From assembly GCA_029194465.1 (NCBI GenBank), contig JARFXS010000026.1, forward strand, positions 1 to 34,867: a stretch of DNA of 34,867 nucleotides. The letters are read 5' to 3'. The notes below the pieces were generated by a model that worked only from the letters and a program-made list of their open reading frames with translations, had not been told where the DNA came from and made no database searches. The position numbers were made by a program, and so were the translations under genes. How positions within the stretch are numbered: position 1 is the stretch's first letter; each line of letters begins with the position of its first letter. Positions 1-8,610 of the stretch are shown here, one piece after another. This DNA comes from Candidatus Nitrosocosmicus sp. Lineage in GTDB: Archaea > Thermoproteota > Nitrososphaeria > Nitrososphaerales > Nitrososphaeraceae.

Positions 1-1
1 C

Positions 2-685
2 GTACTAGCTGAACATGGCCTTTACTCGTTAAATGAAAAAACTAACAGACTTTCTAATATCAGCTTATCTGAACCACTAACGAATATTGAAGTAAACGAG
101 AATAGTAACATCGTTTATTTGACTTCAAAGAATTCTGATAGCCTGTTTGCAATTCATGGTCCTAAGAACAAAGTTGCGGTTGGAATTACTTTTAATATAT
201 CTCCTTTAAACTCAGGCAAGATCGTATGTGGCGATGAGAAAACCGAATATCCAATAAATCAATACTTGTACGAAGTACCCGGAATAACCTGTATAGCGAA
301 GGCAAATAGCGGCTATGAGTTTGTATCCTGGAACGAGAACATTGATTCAAACACTACAAGGCCATTGAAACCGTGCATAGAAGAATCCCATAGTTTTTTT
401 GATCCAATCATAGAACCAATACAAAAAACTTTGCATATTTACAATGATACTGCTGCGACATCCTTTTGTATTACTCAATATGGTACATTTACTGCAAGTT
501 TCAAAGCATTGCCAGCCCCCCTTCCTACCGAGTACTGGATTCCTCTATATGGTTTAGTTGTTTCAACTATTATTGGTGCATCTATTCCAAGTATTATATT
601 ATGGGTTAAGACAAAAGCAGAAGTAAAAAAATCAAATCTTCATCATAACAAGATAAAATCTATATTAGACGAAGGTAAGGGATGA
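2..685 (+). CDS. C-terminal part of a membrane-anchored surface protein (YncE/YVTN-propeller type tail), partial
   Basis: The frame is open from base 2 with no start in view, so the gene begins upstream; the TTG at 119 is an internal codon. The visible part carries a beta-rich segment with two Cys about 21 residues apart (IVCGDE and GITCIAK) and a GYEFVSWNEN motif, then one transmembrane helix near the end (EYWIPLYGLVVSTIIG) and a short basic cytoplasmic tail. From memory this tail is typical of thaumarchaeal proteins whose N-terminal part is a YncE-like YVTN beta-propeller; that propeller is outside the window and is inferred. The protein probably sits outside the cell, held by the C-terminal helix. 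The next gene starts 7 bases after its stop, suggesting an operon. Confidence 0.75.
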   Translation, partial: VLAEHGLYSLNEKTNRLSNISLSEPLTNIEVNENSNIVYLTSKNSDSLFAIHGPKNKVAVGITFNISPLNSGKIVCGDEKTEYPINQYLYEVPGITCIAKANSGYEFVSWNENIDSNTTRPLKPCIEESHSFFDPIIEPIQKTLHIYNDTAATSFCITQYGTFTASFKALPAPLPTEYWIPLYGLVVSTIIGASIPSIILWVKTKAEVKKSNLHHNKIKSILDEGKG

Positions 686-692
686 ACATGAT

Positions 693-965
693 TTGGAATC
701 ATTGGATAAACTCAAAAATGAAATCACTGATTCATTTTCAAAGGACAATATAAGCCAAATCCGTTATTCGAATTTAAAGGATGAATTATCCGTTCTATAT
801 CAGGAAATTTTCATGAAAAAAATTGATTCCATGGACGATGATAAAGGTGTGGATCCTTCATTGAGGTTAAAACTTGTAAGAGAGATTAGGGATGCGTTTT
901 CAAGGCAAATTAACGAGCTCCACTATAACATACTTATGAATAAAATTACAGAAACTGAAAAATAG
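693..965 (+). CDS. Small helical cytosolic protein, hypothetical
   Basis: A 90-residue, charged, helix-rich protein with no signal peptide or membrane segment. I do not recognise a family. The start is TTG, 7 bases after the upstream stop; the frame is closed by TAG at 666-668, and no ATG or GTG lies between, so TTG 693 is the best choice. A weak GGTAAGGG purine stretch precedes it. Tight spacing with the surface-protein gene suggests co-transcription and perhaps a role on the cytoplasmic side of that protein, which is inference. Confidence 0.6.
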   Translation: MESLDKLKNEITDSFSKDNISQIRYSNLKDELSVLYQEIFMKKIDSMDDDKGVDPSLRLKLVREIRDAFSRQINELHYNILMNKITETEK

Positions 966-1463
966 AATGAACCAATCATTTGTTTAAGTATTTACCTAAA
1001 CTTTAAGATCTAAATTTATCATTGTATTTGTTTAAATATTATGAATTTACCATCCAAACCATATTTAAGTTTGCATTCATAAAGTTACCAAGCACAGGCT
1101 TCAATTAGAAAATCCATAAAAAACATCCGTTTAATATTGGGTACGCATGTCCAAAAGTATCTTGTTCTAAAAATTTGGAATTAGGACTAAGCTCTGCTGG
1201 GGATGCTCAATAGTCGATTTCTATGTCGACAGGATGATGGTTGAAGAGATGGATTGTATTTAATCTTGAACTAGAAATTCACGATCCCGAGACTTGGGTT
1301 ACCAAAATATTTAAAAATTATGATGTATTTTTCTTTGAAAACCATGTCTAAAAATCTTGATTCGAATCCCGACTCATTTCTGAGTATTTTACTTAGCACC
1401 AAAAATTAACAATAAGAGTCTAGATTACTTCATTCAAAGTACTTTTTTGTGAAATGGATTTAG
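966..1463. other. Intergenic region, possible gene remnants only
   Basis: No intact gene. Bases 1109-1210 on the plus strand form a short open stretch without a start codon that reads like part of a zinc-ribbon protein (ACPKVSCSKN); it ends at TAG 1211. Around 1357-1372 there is a TTCGAATCC string like a tRNA T-loop, but its flanks do not pair. Nothing else can be supported. Confidence 0.5.
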
Positions 1464-3935
1464 TTAATGCATATATTTAAACAAAATACTATCGAAAAAT
1501 CTGATAAATCTTTCATTCCCTAATACGTCTTCAGAAAGATAAATCCCAAAATCTATGACCTTACCTTTTTTGTAGTTGTGTTCATATGTAGCAATTCTAT
1601 AGTCAGGGAATTTATCTTGATACATAGTCGGTATAGTTACGTTGTAGTCAAGCAAGATAGTGACATTTGGATTAGTGATAAATTGTTCCTCGTGTTTTAA
1701 ATAGCCAAAGGGATTATTTCCAAATATAATCCCAGGTACCTGAGCATAATTGCTGCCTACCCACTCTGATGTTTCATTTAGCCATCTTTCGGAAATACTC
1801 TTTCTTGCAGTTTTTCCATCAAATTCCCAATTATGGCCCTTAACTAGAGTTATGGTGTTATCTTTATCATTATATTTTATCTCTGCATAGAACATGTTAC
1901 TATATGGAAGGATCAAAATACCTCCATTTGCTACGAATTGTCTTAGATGATCATATTCTTCCTGGGTTACATATTCTTGGTGTTCTAAAATTATTATATC
2001 GTATTTATTGTTTGCTATCGTATTGTCATCAAAAATATGTCCTTTATGTAAATCAATATCGGATATAATTGTAACATTTGCATTTGGCATTAACTTAGCA
2101 ATATGGTCATGAAGATACAATGTCCTAAAACCGGGCATTGATTCCGTATCAATTTTGCTTGTCAAAAGGTTACTATATTTTGTAGTGTTTTGATCGAACG
2201 AATTATTGATGTAGAGATGATATAATATATAAAAAGAATTATCATAAGCGGTATTTGTAAATGTTGGATCAACAAGTGCAATACTGATATTATCGAAGTT
2301 ATTTGAAGAAAGATAGTTATCCGAGGATCGGTTTTTAATATTTTCCATCGGAAAATAATTATCGAAGGTATAGTTGGGAGGAGTATTTGTCTTATTGGTT
2401 TCCATCTCATTATTTTTTATTCCGTATTTACCATTATCGGTATATGGATAATCAATACTTGCCAAATAAATCTCGTCATCAAAATCTGAATATCCATTCC
2501 ACAGGATAAATGCTTTATCATCTACATCTGAGATTGCCACTTGAGGATTTGAAGCATTTGTATCTATACTAAAAAATGTTGTTTTACTTTCCATATAATC
2601 ATTTATTTGGTTGTCAATCTCCTTGAAAACGATGGATGATGAAAAATTTGAATTTTCATTTGTCCAAGCGACTAGAGCAGTGTTATTTAATATGTCAAAT
2701 GAGGGGTCAAAGGAATTGTTACTATCATTGCTTAAGTTTGTCTTGAAGTTACATGTTTTTGTATCTTTTATATTTATTACACAAAAATAAATGTCGCTAT
2801 ATCTATTTTGGTTTATTTCTTCCCATACTATGTATAATTTATCGTCGATAGTTTTTATCGATGGATTAACCGACCATCCTGTATAATTGTTCAGACTTAT
2901 AGTATCATGAAATGTTTGCCCTGAATTATCACTATATTTAAACAAAGTATCTGTAAGTATAGGAAATTGGTCTTCTACAAAAGTCCCATTGGTCCATAAA
3001 ACAAATACGTTGTTTCCTGAAGATGCTATTTGTGCATTAAAAGATATCTTTGCAAAATTTGTTAAATTGATCGCTTTGCCAAATGTGGTTCCTCTATCTA
3101 TACTCCTTGCAAATGTTACTTCTCTAGTCTCATTTTCCATACCTTTGTTATTAATCGTTATCCAAATTGCATATACGTTATCTCCTTGGGTAGTAATTTT
3201 TGGAAAAAATGACAGGGGATAATTTTCACTTAAACTGATGGCTTTTTCAAATGTGTTACCTCCATCGTCACTCTTTCTTAATACTATGCCTTCAGAAGAG
3301 TCATGCCATATTACATGTACATTAATGGAATTACTATCTATATCACTTGAGTCGTCTTTTGAAACCGAAAGTTGAGGGGTCCCAGATAATCCGGTATTGT
3401 TACCTAAGTTAATAGCTTTTTCAAATGTCTTTCCCAATCAGTACTTCTCTTTAAGAAAAATTTGACCATTATTATCTGGCGATTGTTCCCATATCACAAA
3501 TACAAAATTATCTATTACAGCAATTTGATGGTCAAATGCTCCTCCGGGAATATTACCTAAATTTATAATTTTTTCAAATGTTTTTCCACCGTCGCTACTT
3601 CTCTTAAAGTAAACATCCCTGTATCCAGACGAATCGTCTAACCATATCATAGAGATATTTTTTCCAACTACCTTGAACTTTGGCAATTCAGAATGTCCTT
3701 TATTTGAACTGATATTAATCAGATGATTGATTTGAACCTCATTTCTCTCATTTTCCAAGTAATTGGAAATGTTGGTCCCCGGATTTGAATTAAAATTATA
3801 GGTTGTGGTACCATTGTTATAATTTGTTGCTGATGGTTCAAATGCTAATAAGGAATAGGTAAATTCGGAGTGAAAATAAAAACAGTAAAATAAAAACAGT
3901 AAAACAATGCCAAGGGGAATTAAAGTAATATTCAT
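1464..3935 (-). pseudogene. Secreted Asp-box (BNR/sialidase-like) repeat protein with C-terminal glutaminase-like domain, split by in-frame TGA
   Basis: Two contiguous frames read as one gene: 3935-3438 (165 codons) ends at TGA 3440-3438 and the same frame continues to 1464 (657 codons). The N-terminus has a signal peptide (LGIVLLFLFYCFYFHSEF). Several Asp-box repeats follow (S-x-D-x-G-x-T-F: RSSDGGKTFE, KSDDGGNTFE, RSIDRGTTFG, YSDNSGQTFH). The last ~220 residues look like a class I glutamine-amidotransferase-like fold (YDIIILEHQEYVTQEEYDHL, then a GGILILPYSN strand). At the TGA the repeat reads LKEKY-stop-LGKTFE, whereas the next frame reads KRSTDW, exactly the missing Asp box. An extra A in the run at 3452-3450 and a lost G at 3435-3433 would restore it. 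So it is a broken gene, or carries two homopolymer sequence errors. The function is extracellular binding or hydrolysis, not determinable. Confidence 0.8.
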
Positions 3936-4812
3936 CTTAATCTAACTGTTTATTTGAAACCATAAAAAAGAATGCTTTTTGTAATCGACTATTTGGTTTA
4001 ATAATATCCATTTTTTCCGATCCTTGCAAATCATTGATTTAAACATCCAAAGTTACTTAAAAACTTATAAATTTAAATGGACAACCAGAAGCAAAATAGG
4101 AACTAAAAAAACAGGTTCGTGACCCAGATTTACAATCGTATGTTCAAAGAGAGATCCATTCAGATATTAGATTAGTGAGATTGGAAGTATTTGGACTTAT
4201 CGTGTTCAAAATTTATGAAATCATCCCAACTAGTACAAGCAATCAAAATCAGATAGTTATTGCTAGGTAGAAATTCTCAAATAATCCAATATAGATGAGT
4301 TATTTGACTATTGAAAATAAGGACTTGAGGCTTTCTCTGAGCCCATTCAATAAATAAAAATTCATAAAGTTTAAAATCGATCTAAAACAAAATTACCCGT
4401 GCAAAACTTATCAAGATATAAATATAAATTCATAAATCTGCAGAACTGTGAGTGCAGGATAGGGATTAGAATTCCATACCTACTTAATGACTTCTGGATT
4501 CTAGTCAAAATATTTTTATTGAAATTTTGAAAAAATATTTTTTATCCAAAAGACTAAGGATTAGATTGATATAATTCAACATGAGTGCTTGTAATGAAAT
4601 CATTTTACATTCTAAAATAAATTATCCATTATGTTGTTGAACACATAATTCTAATAGTTAGCTACCAAAATAGTATACTAGTTCTCAAATCCTATGTATA
4701 ACAGGCGTTAATCCCACAAAATACATTTTTCCAATATTTGATATAGGGCATGAGTTGTCTAAGAATCCCTGGAGACTTCAGGTAACTAAGTTACGTGTCA
4801 AGGTAAACAATC
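3936..4812. other. Intergenic region with one possible broken small gene
   Basis: About 900 bases of A+T-rich DNA. Apart from the frameshifted small reading frame at 4077-4270, listed separately, I see no gene, RNA or convincing repeat. Confidence 0.5.
4077..4270 (+). pseudogene. Possible frameshifted small helical protein
   Basis: ATG 4077 opens a frame (MDNQKQNRN) that stops at TAA 4104. The +2 frame then runs openly from about 4099 to TAG 4268-4270 and reads like an ordinary charged helical protein (KKQVRDPDLQSYVQREIH, then a hydrophobic LEVFGLIVFKIYEII). One lost base before the seven-A run at 4105-4111 would join the two parts into a protein of about 64 residues. I do not recognise a family. 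The composition looks like coding sequence but the evidence is thin. Confidence 0.3.
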
Positions 4813-4822
4813 GTTATAATAA
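4813..4822 (+). promoter_or_regulatory. TATA box of the decayed PepSY-type gene
   Basis: GTTATAATAA is centred about 27 bases before ATG 4843, the usual archaeal distance for a leaderless transcript. The promoter looks intact although the gene behind it is broken. Confidence 0.45.
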
Positions 4823-4842
4823 CAACTAAATTATTTACTACA

Positions 4843-5445
4843 ATGACAAGATCGAATTCAAACAGAGTAAAAGTAAGGTGATAGTATCCGCGATTCTTAT
4901 AACTGCTGTTGCTGTTACAGGAGTTTTTTGGCAAATCCAGTAATATCTTTTGTTACTGCAATTCAGTCGTCAAATATGACCATAAACGAGGATGGAATAT
5001 TTAAAGACCAATCGCCAAGGATAAATGGGTCAATAAATGTCTTTGAAAAAGCACATGAGGCCATTGAAAAAGATCTAAAAACAACTCTTATAAAGCAGCG
5101 GATATTGTCTCAAGACAATCAAATAATGACACAATCTTAGTAGAAGGTCATTTAGGGGATACACCAAGGTTATTTTAGTATACAAATTCTTTGCAATAAA
5201 TCCAACCACTCAAACAGGATATTTGACTATTGCTGATCCGGGAATGGTGCCGTCCTATTCAAATCTGGTCTGCAGATACTAAATTTCATTCACACTCAGG
5301 GATCAGGCAGGGAGCATGGAGTTTATGGATTTTTAGAGAACATGGATCCAGTGCGGGGCCAAGGACAGCGACATGAATCATTCGATTTGGACACTTGAAG
5401 GGCCCGTGGGGATTCCAGGATCAAGATGATAACTTTGGTAATTGA
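4843..5445 (+). pseudogene. Decayed secreted PepSY-type protein gene
   Basis: Pieces of one protein can be followed through several single-base frameshifts: MTRSNSNRVKV at 4843; a signal-peptide core VSAILITAVAVTGVF from about 4882; then ANPVISFVTAIQSSN from 4931; AADIVSRQSNNDTILVEGHL from about 5094; GYLVYKFFAINPTTQTGYL from about 5170; then GAVLFKSGLQ after a broken DPG(N)G at about 5240; and a tail ending GPWGFQDQDDNFGN at 5443-5445. The order (signal peptide, helix, HLGDxQGYLVYKF, DPGNGxVL, Gly/His-rich tail) matches secreted PepSY-like proteins that I recall as multicopy in Nitrososphaerales. At least five frameshifts are needed, so this is decay and not a sequencing slip. The PepSY assignment rests on recalled family patterns. 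Confidence 0.7.
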
Positions 5446-5573
5446 CCATGACATCAATCACGAACAAAAAAAGGCAATGGTTACTGTAGTTAAGGGACTT
5501 TGATTACCATCATAGTAAAGGTTGACCGGAATATACAAAATAGGCAAGGGCAAGAATTGAGAAAACAAACAGC

Positions 5574-5721
5574 AAGAGTCCAATTCTAAATAATTCAAAT
5601 TCTAAATTTGATCTCTCCTTCTTAATTTAGGTGTCATTTTTTTTTGATAATTCGTAAATCAACTTCATCTAGGTATCATAGTTTATGTCGACTCAATTAG
5701 CTTGAATAAATGATCTGCTTT
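5574..5721. repeat. Dispersed ~140-bp repeat, copy A
   Basis: Nearly identical to 13239-13370. Copy A contains an extra ~16 bases (a local duplication of AATTCTAAAT) near its left end and a slightly different T-run/GATAATTCG stretch. From CTCTCCTTCTTAATTTAGG to GATCTGCTTT the match is almost perfect. There is no open frame, no clear terminal inverted repeats and no obvious target duplication. Confidence 0.85.
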
Positions 5722-6109
5722 TATTTGCATCTTAGTAAGTATAGATTATTTTTCCATGTATTTTCATATTTTCTATTCTGGAAAAGATATACTGCATAGT
5801 AATCCTTTCCATTACGTCAGATGGTTTTGATGGCTGAATATATTATCCTTCAAGAATTATCCTTTTTCTTCCGACACTTCTTTTTTGGCATCGCTATGCC
5901 GGTGCACCGCAAAACAAGAAGGACACGATCCGATCAAACCAGTCATAATCTTAGAAATTTTTCCCTTTTTTTAACAAGAGCATTCCAACCCGAGCAGCTT
6001 CATACCGCGTTATTCATGTAAACTTATGTATCAAAATTTCAGACCATACCTTAAAAATAAGTATTATTTTTCCGCCATTAATTTATCGTACTTACATTAT
6101 ACCTATATC
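5722..6109. other. Intergenic region
   Basis: Open frames in this stretch (for example 5821-6021) have low-complexity, unrecognisable translations, and I do not accept them. No RNA gene or repeat is evident beyond the upstream flank of the short reading frame at 6110. Confidence 0.4.
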
Positions 6110-6223
6110 ATGAGAAGAGAAAATATACTATCAAAAATCATTAAGCCGTGGAATAGAGGACCGAGAACGATAAGAAAGGAACAATCTTTAATTGTTATCT
6201 ATGTTAAAGGAGGTTCCAGATAA
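6110..6223 (+). CDS. Candidate 37-residue basic leader peptide before the methyltransferase
   Basis: ATG 6110 opens a 37-codon frame that starts MRRENILSKI and ends VKGGSR at TAA 6221-6223. Its last codons contain the strong ribosome-binding site of the next gene (AAAGGAGGT, 6206-6214), whose ATG follows the stop by two bases. An A+T-rich TATA-like stretch (ATTTATCGTA, near 6080) sits about 26 bases before it, fitting a leaderless transcript. The arrangement suggests translational coupling. No family is recognised, and it could also be a chance frame. Confidence 0.3.
   Translation: MRRENILSKIIKPWNRGPRTIRKEQSLIVIYVKGGSR
6206..6214 (+). promoter_or_regulatory. Strong Shine-Dalgarno site of the methyltransferase gene
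   Basis: AAAGGAGGT lies 11 bases before ATG 6226 and fixes that start. Such a full-length site is unusual in this window, where most genes appear leaderless, so this gene probably has a longer 5' leader or a preceding short reading frame. Confidence 0.7.
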
Positions 6224-6225
6224 AA

Positions 6226-7284
6226 ATGGTAGTAGATGAAACAAAGTTAAATGAATTTATTGGAAAGGTTGTTAATGAATGGGGCGCTGCAGAAGGCGCA
6301 TTAATCACTTTTATCGGTGATAAACTTGGGTTATTCAAGGCCATGATTGGAACAGCTGGGGTGACATCAGACGAATTAGCAAAAAAGACCGGAACTCATC
6401 CTCGAATAATAAAAGAATGGCTTGCTGCTCAAGCAGCCGGAGGTTATGTTACCTACGATCATCTCAAAGACACATATACCCTTCCTGAAGAACATGCTAT
6501 GGCCCTCACTGATGAAAATAGTCCAGCATACGTGGCAGGCTTTTACCAATCATTAGTTATCCTTTTCAAATACTAGGAAAAAATTATTGAGGCCTTTAAA
6601 ACTGGAAAAGGCCTTGGTTGGGGAGATCATCATCATTATTTGTATGAAGGGACAGAGCGATTCTTCAAACCAAATTATGTAGCAAACCTCACAAGGAATT
6701 GGATTCCAGCACTAGATTCCATCGAACATAAGCTTAAGAATGAAGGAGCTAAAGTTGCAGATGTTGGTTGTGGACATGGAGCCTCTACAATTCTTATGGC
6801 AAAAGCATATCCAAATTCACAATTTATAGGATTTGACTCACACAAACCCTCAATTGAAAGGGCTAGAGAGCAAGCTGAAATGGAGAATCTACAGAATCTA
6901 ACGTTTGAAGTAGCAAGGTCTACAGATTATCCAGGAGATGATTATGATCTGGTAGCTTTCTTTGATTGCTTCCACGATATGGGTGATCCAAGCGGAGCTG
7001 CAAGACATGTTCTACAAACATTAAGAAAAAAAGACGGGATATGGATGCTTGTAGAACCTTTTGCAAATGATAAACTTGAAGATAATTTAAATCCGCTTGG
7101 AAGGGTGTTCTATTCGGTATCATCTATTGTTTGTGTTCCTGCTTCGTTAAGTGAGAATGGACCGGCCCTGGGGGCGCAAGCAGGCGAAAAGAGAATATCA
7201 GAAATAATAAAATCGGCGGGATTTTCAAAGTTCCGTCGGGCTACCCAAACACCATTTAACTTGGTCTTTGAAGCAAAACCTTGA
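6226..7284 (+). pseudogene. Winged-helix / class I SAM-dependent methyltransferase, interrupted by in-frame TAG
   Basis: One frame of 353 codons, broken by a single TAG at 6574-6576. Residues 1-115 form the N-terminal winged-helix/dimerisation part (GVTSDELAKKTGTHPRIIKE). After the stop the same frame continues EKIIEAFKTGKGLGWGDHHH and into a class I methyltransferase: motif I VADVGCGHGAST, acidic motif GFDSH, post-I FDCFHDMGD, then a C-terminal GFSKFRRATQTPFNLVFEA. The full length fits the Rv2258c-like family (winged helix plus methyltransferase, about 350 residues), which methylates unknown small molecules. Everything except the stop looks intact, so the mutation is recent, or is a sequencing error. 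The catalytic half alone would lack the dimerisation domain. Confidence 0.8.
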
Positions 7285-7641
7285 TCGGTCTTTCAAATAT
7301 TTCAATGTGGGAAGGACCAACCATATTATTCTAATTTTTGTCAATGGATTTTTGTTACCTGTTAAGAGTATAATATGTAAGCATAAAAATCAGGAGCATC
7401 TTACAAAATATCTTACAGCGATGGGCTGGTCCTAGTTACAACCTCTTAAGAATACCGCTTGTCACATTGGTATTGAAATTATTCAGCAAATGACCACTGA
7501 TTATCATAAGTTTTGAAATTCACACTATAGTAGGCATGTCAGAATCCGCGTTATATTGATTAAACTGATTATGGAGATTTAGTTTCCATCTAGCTGAGTA
7601 TTGAATAAAATGTTGCCATTTTAGGGTCTATTGTTTACAGA
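7285..7641. other. Intergenic region between convergent genes
   Basis: A+T-rich, between the plus-strand methyltransferase and the minus-strand Asp-box gene. I see no gene, RNA or repeat here. Confidence 0.4.
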
Positions 7642-8340
7642 TCACCCTATAGATCCATTATTTGCTAGCTTTAATAAAGGTCCGAATGTTATGCCATTGT
7701 CACTACTCACTCTAACCACAGGAGCATTGCTTGTTTGGTTTCGTTCCCACCATGTAATTATTACATTATTACCACTTGCGGCTATCTCTGCATTAACAGA
7801 ATCTGTATTTGTAGAATTGATTAAATTGATCTTGTCTGAAAATGTTACTCCTGTGTCATTTGAATATCTAAACAATACCTCTGAATTGTTGTTTGGTATA
7901 TTCTGATCATTAAACCACACAATATATATATTGTTACCTGAAACAGCAATAGGTGCTTTTTTATCAATTTCAATTTGTTCATCTAATTCTTCATCATTAT
8001 CATTATTATTAATATTTGAATTATCATCTTCTTGGAATACGTCCCTAAATTGCTCATCTTTTTCCTGTATTGCGGCTCCATTGTCATTGTCATTATCATT
8101 TTCTCGTTGCTGAGAGTTAAATTGCGATTGTCGTTCAGGTTGAATAGTAGTAGACCCCGATTCTTCTGGCGACTGCGTAGAGTCTCTTTCAGGTTGAACG
8201 GTGGGCTCATTGGATGTCCCTTTTGTTTGCTTTTGTAAACTTTTAGTTGCGTACAAATCGAGTACCATATTCGTTGTTGAGCTACCAATTACTACCAGCA
8301 ATACTAGTCCAACAAGGAAGATAGCTAAAACCTGACTCAT
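7642..8340 (-). CDS. Membrane-anchored short Asp-box repeat protein
   Basis: I choose ATG 8340 (232 residues) over the longer frame from 8433: a TATA-like TTTAAATATT at about 8372-8362 lies some 26 bases before it, fitting a leaderless transcript, and the protein then begins directly with a membrane helix (SQVLAIFLVGLVLLVVIGSS). A long hydrophilic linker rich in Gln, Asn, Asp and Glu follows. The end contains two beta repeats with Asp-box-like turns (YSNDTGVTFSDKINL and VSSDNGITFGPLLKL). It is a paralogue of the split gene at 1464-3935, but has only two repeats and no amidotransferase-like end. It is probably displayed outside the cell on an N-terminal anchor. Two blades cannot close a propeller, so it may oligomerise or be a truncated descendant. 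Confidence 0.7.
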   Translation of the reverse strand: MSQVLAIFLVGLVLLVVIGSSTTNMVLDLYATKSLQKQTKGTSNEPTVQPERDSTQSPEESGSTTIQPERQSQFNSQQRENDNDNDNGAAIQEKDEQFRDVFQEDDNSNINNNDNDEELDEQIEIDKKAPIAVSGNNIYIVWFNDQNIPNNNSEVLFRYSNDTGVTFSDKINLINSTNTDSVNAEIAASGNNVIITWWERNQTSNAPVVRVSSDNGITFGPLLKLANNGSIG

Positions 8341-8365
8341 AGTCGGTTCAAATGAATTGCAATAT

Positions 8366-8584
8366 TTAAACATGTACTTGTAATGGAGATGGTAATTCAA
8401 TTTCGATAGAGTTAAGTTTGCAGATTGAGTCAAATTTCATTACTAATTCTTGTTTCTTAATATCAATTAATTGAGAAAATAGCAATAATTGTTCAGGCCA
8501 TTTTTGACTAATGATAGCTTGTTTTATCAAATCGAGTATCTCATGGATTGTATAATCTTTTCCGTCTCGACTGGGAATTTTCAA
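8366..8584 (-). CDS. Small helical protein, hypothetical
   Basis: A 72-codon frame with TTG start, 26 bases after the stop of the beta-lactamase-like gene on the same strand, and ending 25 bases before the chosen start of the Asp-box gene. The translation is amphipathic and helical (IHEILDLIKQAIISQKWPEQ) with no family that I know. Its placement fits a downstream member of the hydrolase operon. The start codon is weak and no ribosome-binding site is clear, so a chance frame is possible. Confidence 0.35.
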   Translation of the reverse strand: MKIPSRDGKDYTIHEILDLIKQAIISQKWPEQLLLFSQLIDIKKQELVMKFDSICKLNSIEIELPSPLQVHV

Positions 8585-8610
8585 TATTTTGGTAAAGTAT
8601 ACTGATTAAG

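Noticed and set aside
1357..1372. TTCGAATCC string resembling a tRNA T-loop
   Set aside because: The flanking five bases do not pair, the invariant G53-C61 pair is missing, and no acceptor, D or anticodon arm can be built around it.
2162..2410. Minus-strand frame inside the Asp-box gene
   Set aside because: A shadow of the larger gene in another frame, with Ile/Leu-rich translation typical of A+T-rich out-of-frame reading.
2989..3222. Plus-strand frame opposite the Asp-box gene
   Set aside because: Antisense shadow without start signals.
5821..6021. 66-codon plus-strand frame
   Set aside because: Translation is unlike any folded protein (Phe-rich, then Arg/Thr-rich). It has no ribosome-binding site and no well-placed TATA box.
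6920..7123. Minus-strand frame inside the methyltransferase
   Set aside because: Antisense to conserved methyltransferase motifs.
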